Shown here: positions 1 to 8,571 of the stretch, in pieces | Layout: each line of letters begins with the position of its first letter | Position numbering within the stretch: position 1 is the stretch's first letter | Assembly (NCBI RefSeq): GCF_026870155.1 | Contig: NZ_CP113975.1 | Span: 4,278,001-4,342,000, forward strand | Reading direction: 5' to 3' | Length of the DNA: 64,000 nt | DNA from: Flavobacterium marginilacus | GTDB taxonomy: Bacteria; Bacteroidota; Bacteroidia; Flavobacteriales; Flavobacteriaceae | Notes under the pieces: model-generated | Database searches by the model: none | Told to the model about the DNA's origin: nothing | Seen by the model: only the letters and a program-made list of their open reading frames with translations | Position numbers and translations under genes: made by a program

Positions 1-713
1 GATTCGAGGCCACCAAACAGTTCTTGAAAAATGGTGCGAAGGTCATTATTACCGGCAGAAATCAGGATAAATTGAATGCTGCCAAACAGCAGTTTCCGGA
101 ACTTATCGCCCTTAAAAGCGATGTCTCCAAAGCAGAAGATGCCAATGCACTTTTTGAGAAGGTTTCTGGACTTGGAGGAATCGATATTCTTTTTAATAAT
201 GCCGGTGTAGGGGTTCCTCCGATAAATCTTGGTGTTGCGAATGACAAGCATTTAGCCGGTGCAGTATATGAAATGGAGGTGAATTATTTTGGCGTCATCC
301 GCCTGAATAATCTTTTTATGGATATGCTTCAATCACGCAGGGAAGCAGCTATCATAAACACCACTTCTATATTGAGTATTGTCCCTTCCGTATTAGAAGC
401 AACCTATTCGGCTACAAAAGCGGCTTTGGCATTTTACACCAAATCATTGCGATCCCATTTGCAGGCTATCCAAAGTTCGGTAAAAGTTTTTGAATTATTA
501 CCGCCCTTGGTAGATACAGATATGGTGGCAGACCGCCCGGATAAGAAAATGAGTCCTGAAAAATTAGTCGACGAGTTGATTAAAGGTCTGCGGAACGATA
601 CTTATACCATTCGTGTGGGAGATACAAAAGCACTTTACTTCCTGAATCGTTTGATGCCTGAGACTGCGTATAAAATGGTCAACAAAAAAGAACATTACAA
701 ACAGCTGAAATAG
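1..713 (+). CDS. SDR-family oxidoreductase, 5' truncated by window edge
   Basis: Short-chain dehydrogenase/reductase, DltE-like. The reading frame is open from nucleotide 3 with no start codon, so the gene begins before the window and the Rossmann TGxxxGIG motif is missing. What remains starts FEATKQFLKNGAKVIITGRN, the usual segment just after that motif. The NNAG motif, the catalytic serine region (NTTSILS) and the Y-x3-K pair in YSATKAAL are all present. It should be a cytoplasmic NAD(P)-dependent oxidoreductase of unknown substrate. A DoxX-like gene follows after 25 bp and two further oxidoreductases come next, so it is probably the start or middle of one operon. Family is secure; substrate is not. 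Confidence 0.9.
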   Translation, partial: FEATKQFLKNGAKVIITGRNQDKLNAAKQQFPELIALKSDVSKAEDANALFEKVSGLGGIDILFNNAGVGVPPINLGVANDKHLAGAVYEMEVNYFGVIRLNNLFMDMLQSRREAAIINTTSILSIVPSVLEATYSATKAALAFYTKSLRSHLQAIQSSVKVFELLPPLVDTDMVADRPDKKMSPEKLVDELIKGLRNDTYTIRVGDTKALYFLNRLMPETAYKMVNKKEHYKQLK

Positions 714-738
714 ATGCTTTAACTTAATTTGTAACTTT

Positions 739-1116
739 ATGAAAAAAATCAACATAATTTACTGGACAACAACTGTACTAGCAATGCTTACAGGAGCCAC
801 TTCCGGTTACTTTTATTTTACTAATCCAACGATGCTGGAAGCATTTCACCATCTTGGTTTTCCGGATCATTTCAGGATAGAACTTGGTGTACTCAAGGTG
901 CTGGGATCTTTTGCGATTCTGATTCCTAGTGTTCCTTCCAAGATTAAAGAGTGGGTCTACTTCGGTTTCGGAATTACGTTCCTTTCCGGTACTTATGCTC
1001 ATTTTATGATTGATGGTTTCAGCAAAAGCCTGTTTCCGCTAATACCATTTGTGTTTTTGGTAATTTCTTATTTCTATTATCATAAACTAAACAATAGCAG
1101 GTCAAAAAACATTTAA
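739..1116 (+). CDS. DoxX-like four-helix membrane protein
   Basis: A 125-residue integral membrane protein with four predicted hydrophobic helices, at about residues 7-27, 48-64, 70-90 and 95-113. The FRIELGVLKVLGSFAIL stretch and the total length fit the DoxX-like (DoxX_2) family, whose members often sit beside oxidoreductases and redox-stress genes. It lies between an SDR gene and a medium-chain dehydrogenase in the same direction, with gaps of 25 and 10 bp, so it is probably co-transcribed. The family's function is poorly defined; a role in redox or quinone metabolism at the inner membrane is an inference from context. Confidence 0.75.
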   Translation: MKKINIIYWTTTVLAMLTGATSGYFYFTNPTMLEAFHHLGFPDHFRIELGVLKVLGSFAILIPSVPSKIKEWVYFGFGITFLSGTYAHFMIDGFSKSLFPLIPFVFLVISYFYYHKLNNSRSKNI

Positions 1117-1126
1117 ATTATAGACT

Positions 1127-2128
1127 ATGAAAGCATTTGTAATTAATAAATACGGCAAAAAGGAAAAGATGCAGCTTTCTGATGCGGCAAAACCAACAAT
1201 TAAAGATACAGAAATACTGGTCGAAATACATGCCACCGCTCTTAATTTACTCGATTCTAAAATAAAGAACGGGGAATTTAAATTATTACTGCCCTATAAA
1301 ACACCTCTTGTTTTAGGTCATGATCTGGCTGGTGTGATTGTTGAAACAGGCAGAAAAGTAACCAAATTTAAAGCTGGTGACGAAGTTTATGCCCGTCCGG
1401 CAGATTTCAGGATTGGAACTTTCGCAGAGTTTATAGCATTTGACCAGGCAGATGCAGCTTTAAAACCCAAAAACATTTCAATGGAAGAGGCAGCCTCTAT
1501 TCCACTGGTTGGATTAACAGTCTGGCAGGCATTTTTTGAAAAAGCTCATTTAAAAAAAGGTCAGAAAGTTTTCATCCAGGCCGGATCCGGCGGTGTAGGT
1601 ACGTTCGCTATCCAGCTGGCAAAACACTTGGGATTGGAAGTAGCTACCACTACCAGCAGCAAAAATCATGAATTGGTTCAATCTCTAGGGGCAGATGTTA
1701 TTATTGATTATAAAACACAGCATTTTGAAAACATCCTGAAAGATTATGATTATGTCCTGAACAGCCAGGATAAAAAAACACTGCTGAAATCGATTACCAT
1801 TCTTAAATCAGGAGGACAGCTGGTTTCTATTTCCGGCCCTCCAACACCGCTGTCTGCTAAAGAACTAGGTTTGTCATGGGTGATGAAGTTTGTATTTGGC
1901 ATGATAAGCAGTAAAGTCCGCAAAAAAGCGAAGCAGCAGCATGTTGATTATTCTTTTCTTTTTATGAAGGCCAATGGTGCGCAGCTTGAAGAGATCACCA
2001 AATTGATTGAAGCCGGCATTATCAAACCAATTGTAGATAAGGTTTATCCATTTGAACATGCACAACAAGCTTTGGAATATGTGGAGAGCGGCAGGGCCAA
2101 AGGAAAAGTAGTTTTAAAAATCAAATAA
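1127..2128 (+). CDS. Zinc-less medium-chain dehydrogenase (quinone oxidoreductase family)
   Basis: A 333-residue NADP-dependent medium-chain dehydrogenase/reductase of the quinone-oxidoreductase type. The N-terminal GroES-like domain carries GHDLAGVIVETG at about residues 64-75. The Rossmann nucleotide-binding loop is QAGSGGVGTFAIQLAK at about 151-166, followed by LGADVIIDY. The cysteine cluster and catalytic zinc ligands of true alcohol dehydrogenases are absent. It probably reduces quinones or alpha,beta-unsaturated carbonyls with NADPH. It starts 10 bp after the DoxX-like gene and 11 bp before a second enzyme of the same superfamily, so the two dehydrogenases are likely an old, diverged tandem pair in one operon. 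Confidence 0.9.
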   Translation: MKAFVINKYGKKEKMQLSDAAKPTIKDTEILVEIHATALNLLDSKIKNGEFKLLLPYKTPLVLGHDLAGVIVETGRKVTKFKAGDEVYARPADFRIGTFAEFIAFDQADAALKPKNISMEEAASIPLVGLTVWQAFFEKAHLKKGQKVFIQAGSGGVGTFAIQLAKHLGLEVATTTSSKNHELVQSLGADVIIDYKTQHFENILKDYDYVLNSQDKKTLLKSITILKSGGQLVSISGPPTPLSAKELGLSWVMKFVFGMISSKVRKKAKQQHVDYSFLFMKANGAQLEEITKLIEAGIIKPIVDKVYPFEHAQQALEYVESGRAKGKVVLKIK

Positions 2129-2139
2129 ATAATTTAAGT

Positions 2140-3123
2140 ATGAAAGCAAGCAGATTTCACCAAAATGGCAATCCCGATGTTTTGGTATATGAAGAAATAG
2201 AAACCCCTAAGCCAAAAGCAGGAGAAGTTTTGATAAAAATTGAAAGTGTGGGCGTAAATTACGCCGACACAATCAGAAGAAGAGGTGATGATTATCCAGA
2301 CCCATCGCCTGTACCCTTCACTTTAGGAATTGAAGTGGCCGGAACTATTGAAGAACTGGGAGAAGGAGTTGATAATCTGGCCGTAGGCACCCGTGTTTTT
2401 GCTATACCAGGCGCAGGCGGCTATGCACAATATATCTCGGTGCCTGCAGCTGTAGTAATTCCATTGCCTGAAACTATTGATTTCGATACTGCTGCAGCGA
2501 TATTGGCTCATGGCTTAACCGCAGTAATTATTTTGCAAAAAGCGGCCAAAATACAAAGTGGCGAAACTATTCTTATTGAAGGCGCTGCCGGTGGATTGGG
2601 ACTGTTTGCTGTACAAATCGCTAAAATTTACGGAGCTGTCGTAATTGCTGCAGCCAGTACCGAAGAAAAGAGAAAAATGGCTGCCGATTATGGTGCTGAT
2701 TTTACAGTAGATTATACTCAGCCTGACTGGGCTCAAAAAGTACGAGAATTTACAGATGGTAAAGGTGTTGATGTTGTCTGGGAAACTACAGGCGGTGATG
2801 TTGTGAACCAGGCTCTGGATGCGCTTGCTATTTTTGGGCGTATGATTTATCTGGGACAAAGCAGCGGGCAGTCAGCTGCAATAGATCCCTGGAGGCTTAC
2901 TGCGTCAAGTCATACAATTACCGGTGTTTACATCAATAATTATGCAAGCGATCCGGAATTAATAGGTGCTGCGATACAAGAACTTATCGGATATATCATG
3001 ACTGGCAAAGTAAAAGTGGAAGTTGGCCACGTACTCCCTCTTTCAAAAGCTTCAGAAGCTCATAAACTGTTGGAAAACCGTAAAAATATAGGGAAAGTGG
3101 TTTTGAAGCCATGGGCTGATTAG
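2140..3123 (+). CDS. Zinc-less medium-chain dehydrogenase (quinone oxidoreductase)
   Basis: A 327-residue NADPH:quinone oxidoreductase-like protein. The GroES-like domain has TLGIEVAGTIEELGEG at about residues 61-76, and the cofactor loop is EGAAGGLGLFAVQIAK at about 147-162. The C-terminal GKVVLKP is typical of the family, and no structural or catalytic zinc ligands are seen. It is the last gene of the left-hand oxidoreductase operon; the next gene on this strand is more than 1 kb away and a terminator hairpin lies at 3395-3422. It shares the fold but limited identity with the preceding enzyme. The substrate cannot be read from sequence. Confidence 0.9.
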   Translation: MKASRFHQNGNPDVLVYEEIETPKPKAGEVLIKIESVGVNYADTIRRRGDDYPDPSPVPFTLGIEVAGTIEELGEGVDNLAVGTRVFAIPGAGGYAQYISVPAAVVIPLPETIDFDTAAAILAHGLTAVIILQKAAKIQSGETILIEGAAGGLGLFAVQIAKIYGAVVIAAASTEEKRKMAADYGADFTVDYTQPDWAQKVREFTDGKGVDVVWETTGGDVVNQALDALAIFGRMIYLGQSSGQSAAIDPWRLTASSHTITGVYINNYASDPELIGAAIQELIGYIMTGKVKVEVGHVLPLSKASEAHKLLENRKNIGKVVLKPWAD

Positions 3124-3394
3124 AAGAATTTATTATTTGAATTGATAATTTTTTCTTTAATCCCTAACAGGAAATCTAACCAGATTATTGATTTAACATC
3201 GGTCTAATCAGGTGAAATTTTCCATAAATGGGCAAAATCTACACTTTCGAGAATACTTAAACTGTCTTTAAATTGTATATTGATTGAATTTAAGTTAAAT
3301 GATTTTCATTGTTTTTACAATATCATTGCAATTCAAAAAAAGCACAATAATCCTCAATAAACTTGTTAGATTTTTCAAGATTACCCGCTATTAG

Positions 3395-3424
3395 AAAAGC
3401 TTCAGATTTCTCTGAAGCTTTTTC
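3395..3424. terminator. Bidirectional rho-independent terminator
   Basis: Perfect 12-bp stem AAAAGCTTCAGA / TCTGAAGCTTTT with a 4-nt loop TTTC (3407-3410). It has a T-run on both strands, best on plus. It sits between convergent genes: the oxidoreductase operon ending at 3123 and the membrane-protein gene ending at 3589. The same stem recurs at 24033-24064. The rest of 3124-3588 holds no supportable gene. Confidence 0.8.
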
Positions 3425-3588
3425 GTTTATATAATACTTGACTTGCGGGATGCGAAGTCGAGAGACATTCGCACAGCATTCATCAAAAGACTTTGTAGAG
3501 CAACATTCGATTTCATATCCATACAAATTAAAACTTAGAAAACCTCAAAACTGCACAATGTTGTGACAGTAATGAGGCCCGCTAAAAA

Positions 3589-4059
3589 CTATATGTTAGC
3601 CGATTCAAATTGTTTGAGATCTCGGGTATTTTTTTGCACTGCAAGAGCAGAAAACAGTCCTAATACGAACGACATTCCGAAGAATCCTTTTTCACTCAGG
3701 AGTAAATCGGCATTCCATAGACCGATTATTAACAATACTACAGCAGTAATGGTACTAAACCAACTTAAACCGTAATATAAATCGGTTACGGGAATACCTT
3801 CCAGTCTGTCTCGTACACTTTTCTGCACTGATATTACAGAGAAAAGACCAAAAAGGAGAATCGTAAAATAATATCCTTTTTCGTTGTAAGCCATATCCGA
3901 GTTATAAAGTCCGATACAATAGGAAGTCATACCTATAATTAACGTCATCCACGATGCGCCCACAAAAGCGACACTTGGCTTTAGAGGAGATTCATTGTTT
4001 AATCTTGCATTTCTTGATTCTGAATTGCTGTTTGATTCATTTGATTTTAGCGGTTCCAT
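3589..4059 (-). CDS. YiaA/YiaB-family inner membrane protein
   Basis: A 156-residue protein with a hydrophilic Asn/Ser-rich N-terminus (about residues 1-27) and two repeated two-helix units: GASWMTLIIGMTSYCIGLYN...GYYFTILLFGLFSVISVQKSVRD and the similar second half ending LGLFSALAVQKNTRD. This internal duplication of a two-helix module ending in QKxxRD is characteristic of the YiaA/YiaB family of inner-membrane proteins of unknown function. It is divergent from the following plus-strand gene and convergent with the oxidoreductase operon. No enzyme motif is visible. Confidence 0.8.
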   Translation of the reverse strand: MEPLKSNESNSNSESRNARLNNESPLKPSVAFVGASWMTLIIGMTSYCIGLYNSDMAYNEKGYYFTILLFGLFSVISVQKSVRDRLEGIPVTDLYYGLSWFSTITAVVLLIIGLWNADLLLSEKGFFGMSFVLGLFSALAVQKNTRDLKQFESANI

Positions 4060-4188
4060 AATTTTTTATGTTTTATGATTATGAGGCAAATGTCAGCATG
4101 AAACAGGAATTCTAAAAATCAATTTATTAATAAAACTGACGATATAAAAATGTATTTTATTATTTTTATACTAAAAAAAACCATCCGT

Positions 4189-5709
4189 ATGAATGCACTT
4201 CAGGAAATAGTAAATATGATGAATGAAAACGAAAAAAAGGCATTCATACAATATCTTTCAAAAAAGAACAAACGTAAAGACACAAGCAATACAGCATTAT
4301 TTAATTCTTTAAAAACTGACGATATAAATTATAAAATAAATACTTTAGAAAACAAAAAAAGTACCGATGCCTATCATGCTCTCAGAAAAAGACTTTATGA
4401 CAGCATGATTGATTTCATGGCCAATCGAAGTTTTGAGAATGACACCTCACAAGAAAATGCAGTACTTCGTCTTATTGTTGTAAGCCGTTTATTTTTTGAA
4501 CACAAATTGATAAAAACAGCCTTTAAATGTCTTGCAAAGGCCGAAGATATTGCATTGAGCATTGAACATTTTGGTCTTCTCAATGAAATCTATCAGACTC
4601 AGATACAATTTGCACATTTCAACCTATCAGAACCAATCGAAAAAATAATTGAGAAGTTTAAAGCCAATAAAAAACAACTCGAATATGAAGAACAGCTCAA
4701 TTTAGGCTATGCTGTTTTACGCCGTGAACTTGCCGCTATTCATCACGAAGGCCGGATTGTAGATTTTCAGTCTCTTATAAAAAACACCATTGAAACACAT
4801 GGAATATCATTAAAACAGGGACTGACTTTTAAATCGCTGTATCAAATATTATTTATCGCCAACGAATATGCTTCCCTAAACAGTAATTTCTCGCTTATTC
4901 AGCCTTTTGTAGTTAAAAGCTACCGTTTCATTAGTAAAAAAACGGATCTGACAGACAGACATTTATACTATCATATCTACATTTTATATTTTGTAGCCAA
5001 CTTCTATTTTCGGAATGGTCAGTTTAGAGAATCTTTGGACTATCTTGATTTGATGTCTGCCGAACTTCAAAAACAATCTGGTAAATATTATCAGCGGTTC
5101 TGCCTTCGGTATTTTTTATTATTGGCTTTCAATGAAAATTATCTTGGTCATTGGCAAAAAGCAATTGAAATTGCCGAAAAAGCGCTTTCTTCAAATAAAA
5201 AAACAGATCCTAATGACAGTAACGACATCCGTCTGATGCTGATCGTTTTTTATATACAGCAAAATACAGGACGCAATGCCGTAAAAGAAATGGCAAAATT
5301 AAACCATACCGACAGCTGGTACGAAAAAAAAATGGGAATGGACTGGACGATAAAAAAGTGTCTTGTCGAAATCATTCTGCATGTCCAGCAGGAGAACACC
5401 GAACTGACTTTATCCCGAATAAAAAGTTTTAAACGGCGTTATAAAAAATACCTTTTAACGGTAAATGAAGAACGTGTTGTACACTATCTTTTATTTATTG
5501 AGCAATATGTACTGAAACCCGAAATTATAAAAACACAAAAATTCCAAATAGAAATAGAAGATTTTATAGTTTCGGCACAAAACGGCCCAAAAGATATTTT
5601 TATCATGAGCTTCTTATCCTGGCTGCTTGCAAAAGTGAGACGAAAAACGACTTATGAAACTACGTTAAATCTACTGACAGCCTACTTCCCTGTTACAAAT
5701 TTCATATAA
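4189..5709 (+). CDS. Helical-repeat (TPR-like) protein, unknown function
   Basis: About 506 residues, cytoplasmic, almost entirely alpha-helical. Alternating hydrophobic and charged helices resemble degenerate TPR repeats (for example around KTAFKCLAKAEDIALSIEH and the region GQFRESLDYLDLM). I chose the ATG at 4189 (MNALQEIVNMMNENEKKAF). An in-frame ATG at 4150 would add 13 mostly hydrophobic residues encoded in a probable leader, which is less natural for this N-terminus. No catalytic motif or membrane segment is seen. It stands alone, divergent from the YiaA-like gene. A scaffolding or regulatory role typical of TPR proteins is only a guess. Confidence 0.7.
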   Translation: MNALQEIVNMMNENEKKAFIQYLSKKNKRKDTSNTALFNSLKTDDINYKINTLENKKSTDAYHALRKRLYDSMIDFMANRSFENDTSQENAVLRLIVVSRLFFEHKLIKTAFKCLAKAEDIALSIEHFGLLNEIYQTQIQFAHFNLSEPIEKIIEKFKANKKQLEYEEQLNLGYAVLRRELAAIHHEGRIVDFQSLIKNTIETHGISLKQGLTFKSLYQILFIANEYASLNSNFSLIQPFVVKSYRFISKKTDLTDRHLYYHIYILYFVANFYFRNGQFRESLDYLDLMSAELQKQSGKYYQRFCLRYFLLLAFNENYLGHWQKAIEIAEKALSSNKKTDPNDSNDIRLMLIVFYIQQNTGRNAVKEMAKLNHTDSWYEKKMGMDWTIKKCLVEIILHVQQENTELTLSRIKSFKRRYKKYLLTVNEERVVHYLLFIEQYVLKPEIIKTQKFQIEIEDFIVSAQNGPKDIFIMSFLSWLLAKVRRKTTYETTLNLLTAYFPVTNFI

Positions 5710-6001
5710 ATACTGATCTTAAATAGATTTTAAGAACAAACACATTATGTCTTTTGAACTTTAGAACATCTGCAGCAGCTTTTCATTGGAACATTTTAGA
5801 AAACTAACTTTAGTTTTCATTCAGCACACAAAAAAATTTATAAATCAACTTATTTTTAAATATATCTTTCTACTATTTACAAATATAAAAAAGCCAAACT
5901 GCTATTTAAAAAATTTATTTATTTCTGTAATAAAATTAGTTATACATTAGCAATAAAAACACTGAGATCCAACTTAAACTAAAGAAGAAAACGCATAAAA
6001 G
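5710..6001. other. AT-rich intergenic region upstream of dioxygenase operon
   Basis: 292 bp of very AT-rich DNA with long A and T tracts. It must contain the promoter of the operon starting at 6002. TATCTTTC at 5863-5870 loosely resembles a -7 box, but no convincing -33 partner was found. No ORF or strong hairpin is visible. Confidence 0.4.
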
Positions 6002-7231
6002 ATGATGACATTACCCAGCGAAAACAAAATTTCTAAAGACAAAAATATTCTCATTGTTTTAGGTAAAAACACAAACACAACTTTAGAGCTTAGCTACCTG
6101 ATAGAAAAATTCTGTGGAATTGTAGTAAATGATTTTTCTAAAATTAAAACTTCGTTAGCTGACAAAATGATTTACGTCTGCGGAGATATTAATCAACTTA
6201 AAAACAATAAACATAACTTATATGTAATCGAAGAACTGTCAATAAATCACGAAAATTACAAAGGTGATAATCTGCATTTTATAACATTAGGAGAAGTTCC
6301 GCTTCTTATCAGCAATGCTGGAATCTATTACCGAAATATGTTTGGCGACAATGATTATTTTAATACAATTAAATCTGAACATTTATTTCAGGAACTGACA
6401 GAATCGAACAAAGAATCTAAGGCTCTAAGAAAAGGCATTTATTTAACTGAAATTGTAAAAGAAAATACAAATAATTCAGAATTGCTTCATTTTCGCCTTT
6501 TGAGATGTTCAAGCAATTTTACCGGACCAACAGACAATTTTAGAAAAACTGATCAAATTATCCTAAACATTTTAAATAATGCTATCAAATATACTTTTGA
6601 AAAAGAAACAAAAGTTAATCATGTTCTAGCTCAAATTTATGAGAATAAAATAAAGAGCAATGACAGCGCAAAAGAAGTAAAATCTAAAATAAAAGCACAT
6701 TCTGACAAAACAAAAGATATGTCTAAAGATGGTATTATTGCTTTTTGCACTTTCTATGACAAATCCAATTTTGACCAGCTGACACAATCAAAAGAGGATA
6801 GGTACGATTGGTTTTATAAGAAAGCAAGCGGACTGACAAAACTTCATTTTAAATTAAAGAATACCGTAACTGATCCAGCTTTAGAAAAGGAATTCAATGT
6901 TACTTTGTATCCAAATTCAGCTTTTTTAATACCTCTTTCTACAAATAGATTATACACTCACGAAATTAAGCCTTCTGTTCTAAATGTAGATCAAATTCCA
7001 ATTAGAATGGGTTATGTTGCCCGCTGTTCAAATTTAGAAGCCGTTTACATAAATGACCAAACCTATATCAAGGAAAATAATAGGTTTATTAAACTTGAAC
7101 CAATGACTTCAGATACAATGATTGACCTAAGAAATTCATATTACGAAGAAAATATCAGTGAAAAGAAAATAGAATACGGTAAAATTCATTTTAGCATGAA
7201 TTCTGGTGATTACGAAAAACCAATATTTTAA
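6002..7231 (+). CDS. AlkB-like 2OG-Fe(II) dioxygenase with extra N-terminal domain
   Basis: 409 residues. I assign the second half to the 2-oxoglutarate/Fe(II) dioxygenase fold, AlkB-like, from motif order. The metal ligands would be H233 and D235 (KAHSDKTKDM) and the distal H320 (LYTHEIKPS). Arg335 (QIPIRMGYVAR) or Arg341 would bind 2OG. The helix before the HxD motif (VNHVLAQIYENK) corresponds to the AlkB strand preceding its HxD. Residues 15-110 look like a separate alpha/beta domain (KNILIVLGKN, MIYVCGDINQ) that I cannot name. No signal peptide, so presumably cytoplasmic. It is the first gene of a tight operon with another AlkB-like protein and an endonuclease V-like nuclease, which favours a nucleic-acid substrate. 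The DNA is markedly AT-rich (25% G+C at 6421-6480). Call by motif only; homology search would decide. Confidence 0.6.
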   Translation: MMTLPSENKISKDKNILIVLGKNTNTTLELSYLIEKFCGIVVNDFSKIKTSLADKMIYVCGDINQLKNNKHNLYVIEELSINHENYKGDNLHFITLGEVPLLISNAGIYYRNMFGDNDYFNTIKSEHLFQELTESNKESKALRKGIYLTEIVKENTNNSELLHFRLLRCSSNFTGPTDNFRKTDQIILNILNNAIKYTFEKETKVNHVLAQIYENKIKSNDSAKEVKSKIKAHSDKTKDMSKDGIIAFCTFYDKSNFDQLTQSKEDRYDWFYKKASGLTKLHFKLKNTVTDPALEKEFNVTLYPNSAFLIPLSTNRLYTHEIKPSVLNVDQIPIRMGYVARCSNLEAVYINDQTYIKENNRFIKLEPMTSDTMIDLRNSYYEENISEKKIEYGKIHFSMNSGDYEKPIF

Positions 7232-7245
7232 TCTGACAATAAGTA

Positions 7246-8040
7246 ATGAACAACTTAGGCTTTTATAAAATCACACTCCCTCTTGAAAACTTATTCGAAG
7301 AATTATCAAATTCCATAACTTTTGAAAATATCACTAAAGGGAGAATCGGAAATAATTTAGTTAATATATCTGATCAAAATATTCCAATCACAAGAACAAC
7401 CAGTATTTACAATATTCCGCCTCATGATTTTTCTCCTGTACATCATCAAATTATAGCGTCTTTAAATACTGAAATTCAAAACAATCCTATTGAAAATTTA
7501 CAATCGGCAGATTTTAATAATGCACTTATAGAAATCTACGACTGTAATTATTCTAAAATGAATTATCATTCTGATCAATCTTTAGATTTGGAAACTGGCT
7601 CTTTTATTGGTTTATTTTCATGCTATGAAAATCCTGACAATTTAATAGAAAAGAACATACGTAAACTAAAAATTAAAGACAAAGTCAGTAATGAAGAATA
7701 CGAAATCCCGCTGACACATAATTCTATTATCCTATTTTCATTGGAAACTAATAAAAAGTTTCTTCATAAAATTATATTAGAATCTGCTTTAAGCAAAAAG
7801 AAACTTGAATTTGATAATAAATGGCTTGGAATTACTTTTAGAAAATCAAAAACATTTATACATTTCAAAGATAATTTACCGTATTTCTCCAATGGAGAAT
7901 TGTTAACATTGGCTGATGAAAATCAAAAAAAGGAATTTTATACTTTAAGAGGACAGGAAAACAACAATTTAAATTTTATTTACCCGATATTATCATACAC
8001 ATTAAGTATAGGAGATACAATGGAACCAATAGAATCATGA
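7246..8040 (+). CDS. AlkB-like 2OG-Fe(II) dioxygenase
   Basis: 264 residues with a clear AlkB-type motif series. The strand ALIEIYDCNYSKMNYHSDQS carries H108 and D110 of the HxD iron motif. LTHNSIILFSLE is the strand before the distal histidine H174 (KKFLHKI), and WLGITFRKSK ends the core with Arg199, the usual 2OG ligand. PITRTTSIYNI at about 47-57 resembles the substrate-lid region of AlkB-type enzymes. The expected reaction is oxidative demethylation or hydroxylation using 2OG, O2 and Fe(II). Starts 14 bp after the first dioxygenase gene, and its stop overlaps the next start (ATGA). It is diverged from its neighbour, so the pair may form a heterodimer or act on different lesions; this is inference. 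Substrate unknown. Confidence 0.7.
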   Translation: MNNLGFYKITLPLENLFEELSNSITFENITKGRIGNNLVNISDQNIPITRTTSIYNIPPHDFSPVHHQIIASLNTEIQNNPIENLQSADFNNALIEIYDCNYSKMNYHSDQSLDLETGSFIGLFSCYENPDNLIEKNIRKLKIKDKVSNEEYEIPLTHNSIILFSLETNKKFLHKIILESALSKKKLEFDNKWLGITFRKSKTFIHFKDNLPYFSNGELLTLADENQKKEFYTLRGQENNNLNFIYPILSYTLSIGDTMEPIES

Positions 8041-8558
8041 CAAAAAAATTAGTGCTTTTGGCATTTGACACATATTATTTTGACGGAAAAGCCAAAACCG
8101 TCTGTATTGAATTTAATCAATGGAATCATAGCAAAGACTATAAAGTATATTCAGAAATAGTTGATAATGTCGAAGAATATATTCCAGGAGAATTTTATAG
8201 AAGAGAATTGCCTTGTATTTTAAGCCTTTTGAAAAAGATGGAGCTGAAAAAAAACATTGATGCAATAATTGTTGATGGATATATTTATCTGGATGATGAC
8301 AAAAAATATGGCTTAGGTGGGCATTTGTATGAAAAATTAAATCAGGAGATCCCAATAATTGGAGTAGCCAAAACTAATTTTGCATCATTAAACAAAGACA
8401 AAAAAAGCTTGTTTAGAGGCGATAGTAAAAAACCTCTTTTTATCACTTCAATCGGGATTGATTTAAACGAGGCATTCGCAAAAATCGAAAGTATGGCTGG
8501 AGAATTTAGATTTCCTACTTTATTAAAAGAATTAGACAGGCTGACTAAAGAAATTTAA
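8037..8558 (+). CDS. Endonuclease V-like nuclease
   Basis: 173 residues aligning with the core of endonuclease V (Nfi), which cuts DNA or RNA one nucleotide 3' of inosine. Visible family motifs: metal Asp11 (LLAFDTYYFDG), the wedge YIPG (48-51), Glu57 in YRRELP, Asp80 in IIVDG, and the Lys112 loop IIGVAKTNF. The C-terminal EFRFPTLLKELDRLTK matches the usual gYRlPePtRlAD ending. It is shorter than the usual 220 or so residues, and the HPRR loop after VDG is replaced by an acidic DDDKK stretch, so specificity may differ. It overlaps the preceding AlkB-like gene by 4 bp, so the three products are made together. This strongly suggests a base-modification and cleavage pathway. Confidence 0.85.
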   Translation: MTKKLVLLAFDTYYFDGKAKTVCIEFNQWNHSKDYKVYSEIVDNVEEYIPGEFYRRELPCILSLLKKMELKKNIDAIIVDGYIYLDDDKKYGLGGHLYEKLNQEIPIIGVAKTNFASLNKDKKSLFRGDSKKPLFITSIGIDLNEAFAKIESMAGEFRFPTLLKELDRLTKEI

Positions 8559-8571
8559 ATCATTCTCAAAT

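Noticed and set aside
3323..3526. 67-residue minus-strand ORF with a stretch (RIPQVKYYIN) recalling a thioredoxin C-terminal half
   Set aside because: It starts with TTG, has a stop upstream and no ATG, and part of it (KASEKSEAF) is simply the translation of the bidirectional terminator at 3395-3422. At best a decayed fragment.
4150..4188. Upstream ATG extending the helical-repeat protein by 13 residues
   Set aside because: The added residues are hydrophobic and unlike the polar helical start that follows; the ATG at 4189 gives a more natural N-terminus.
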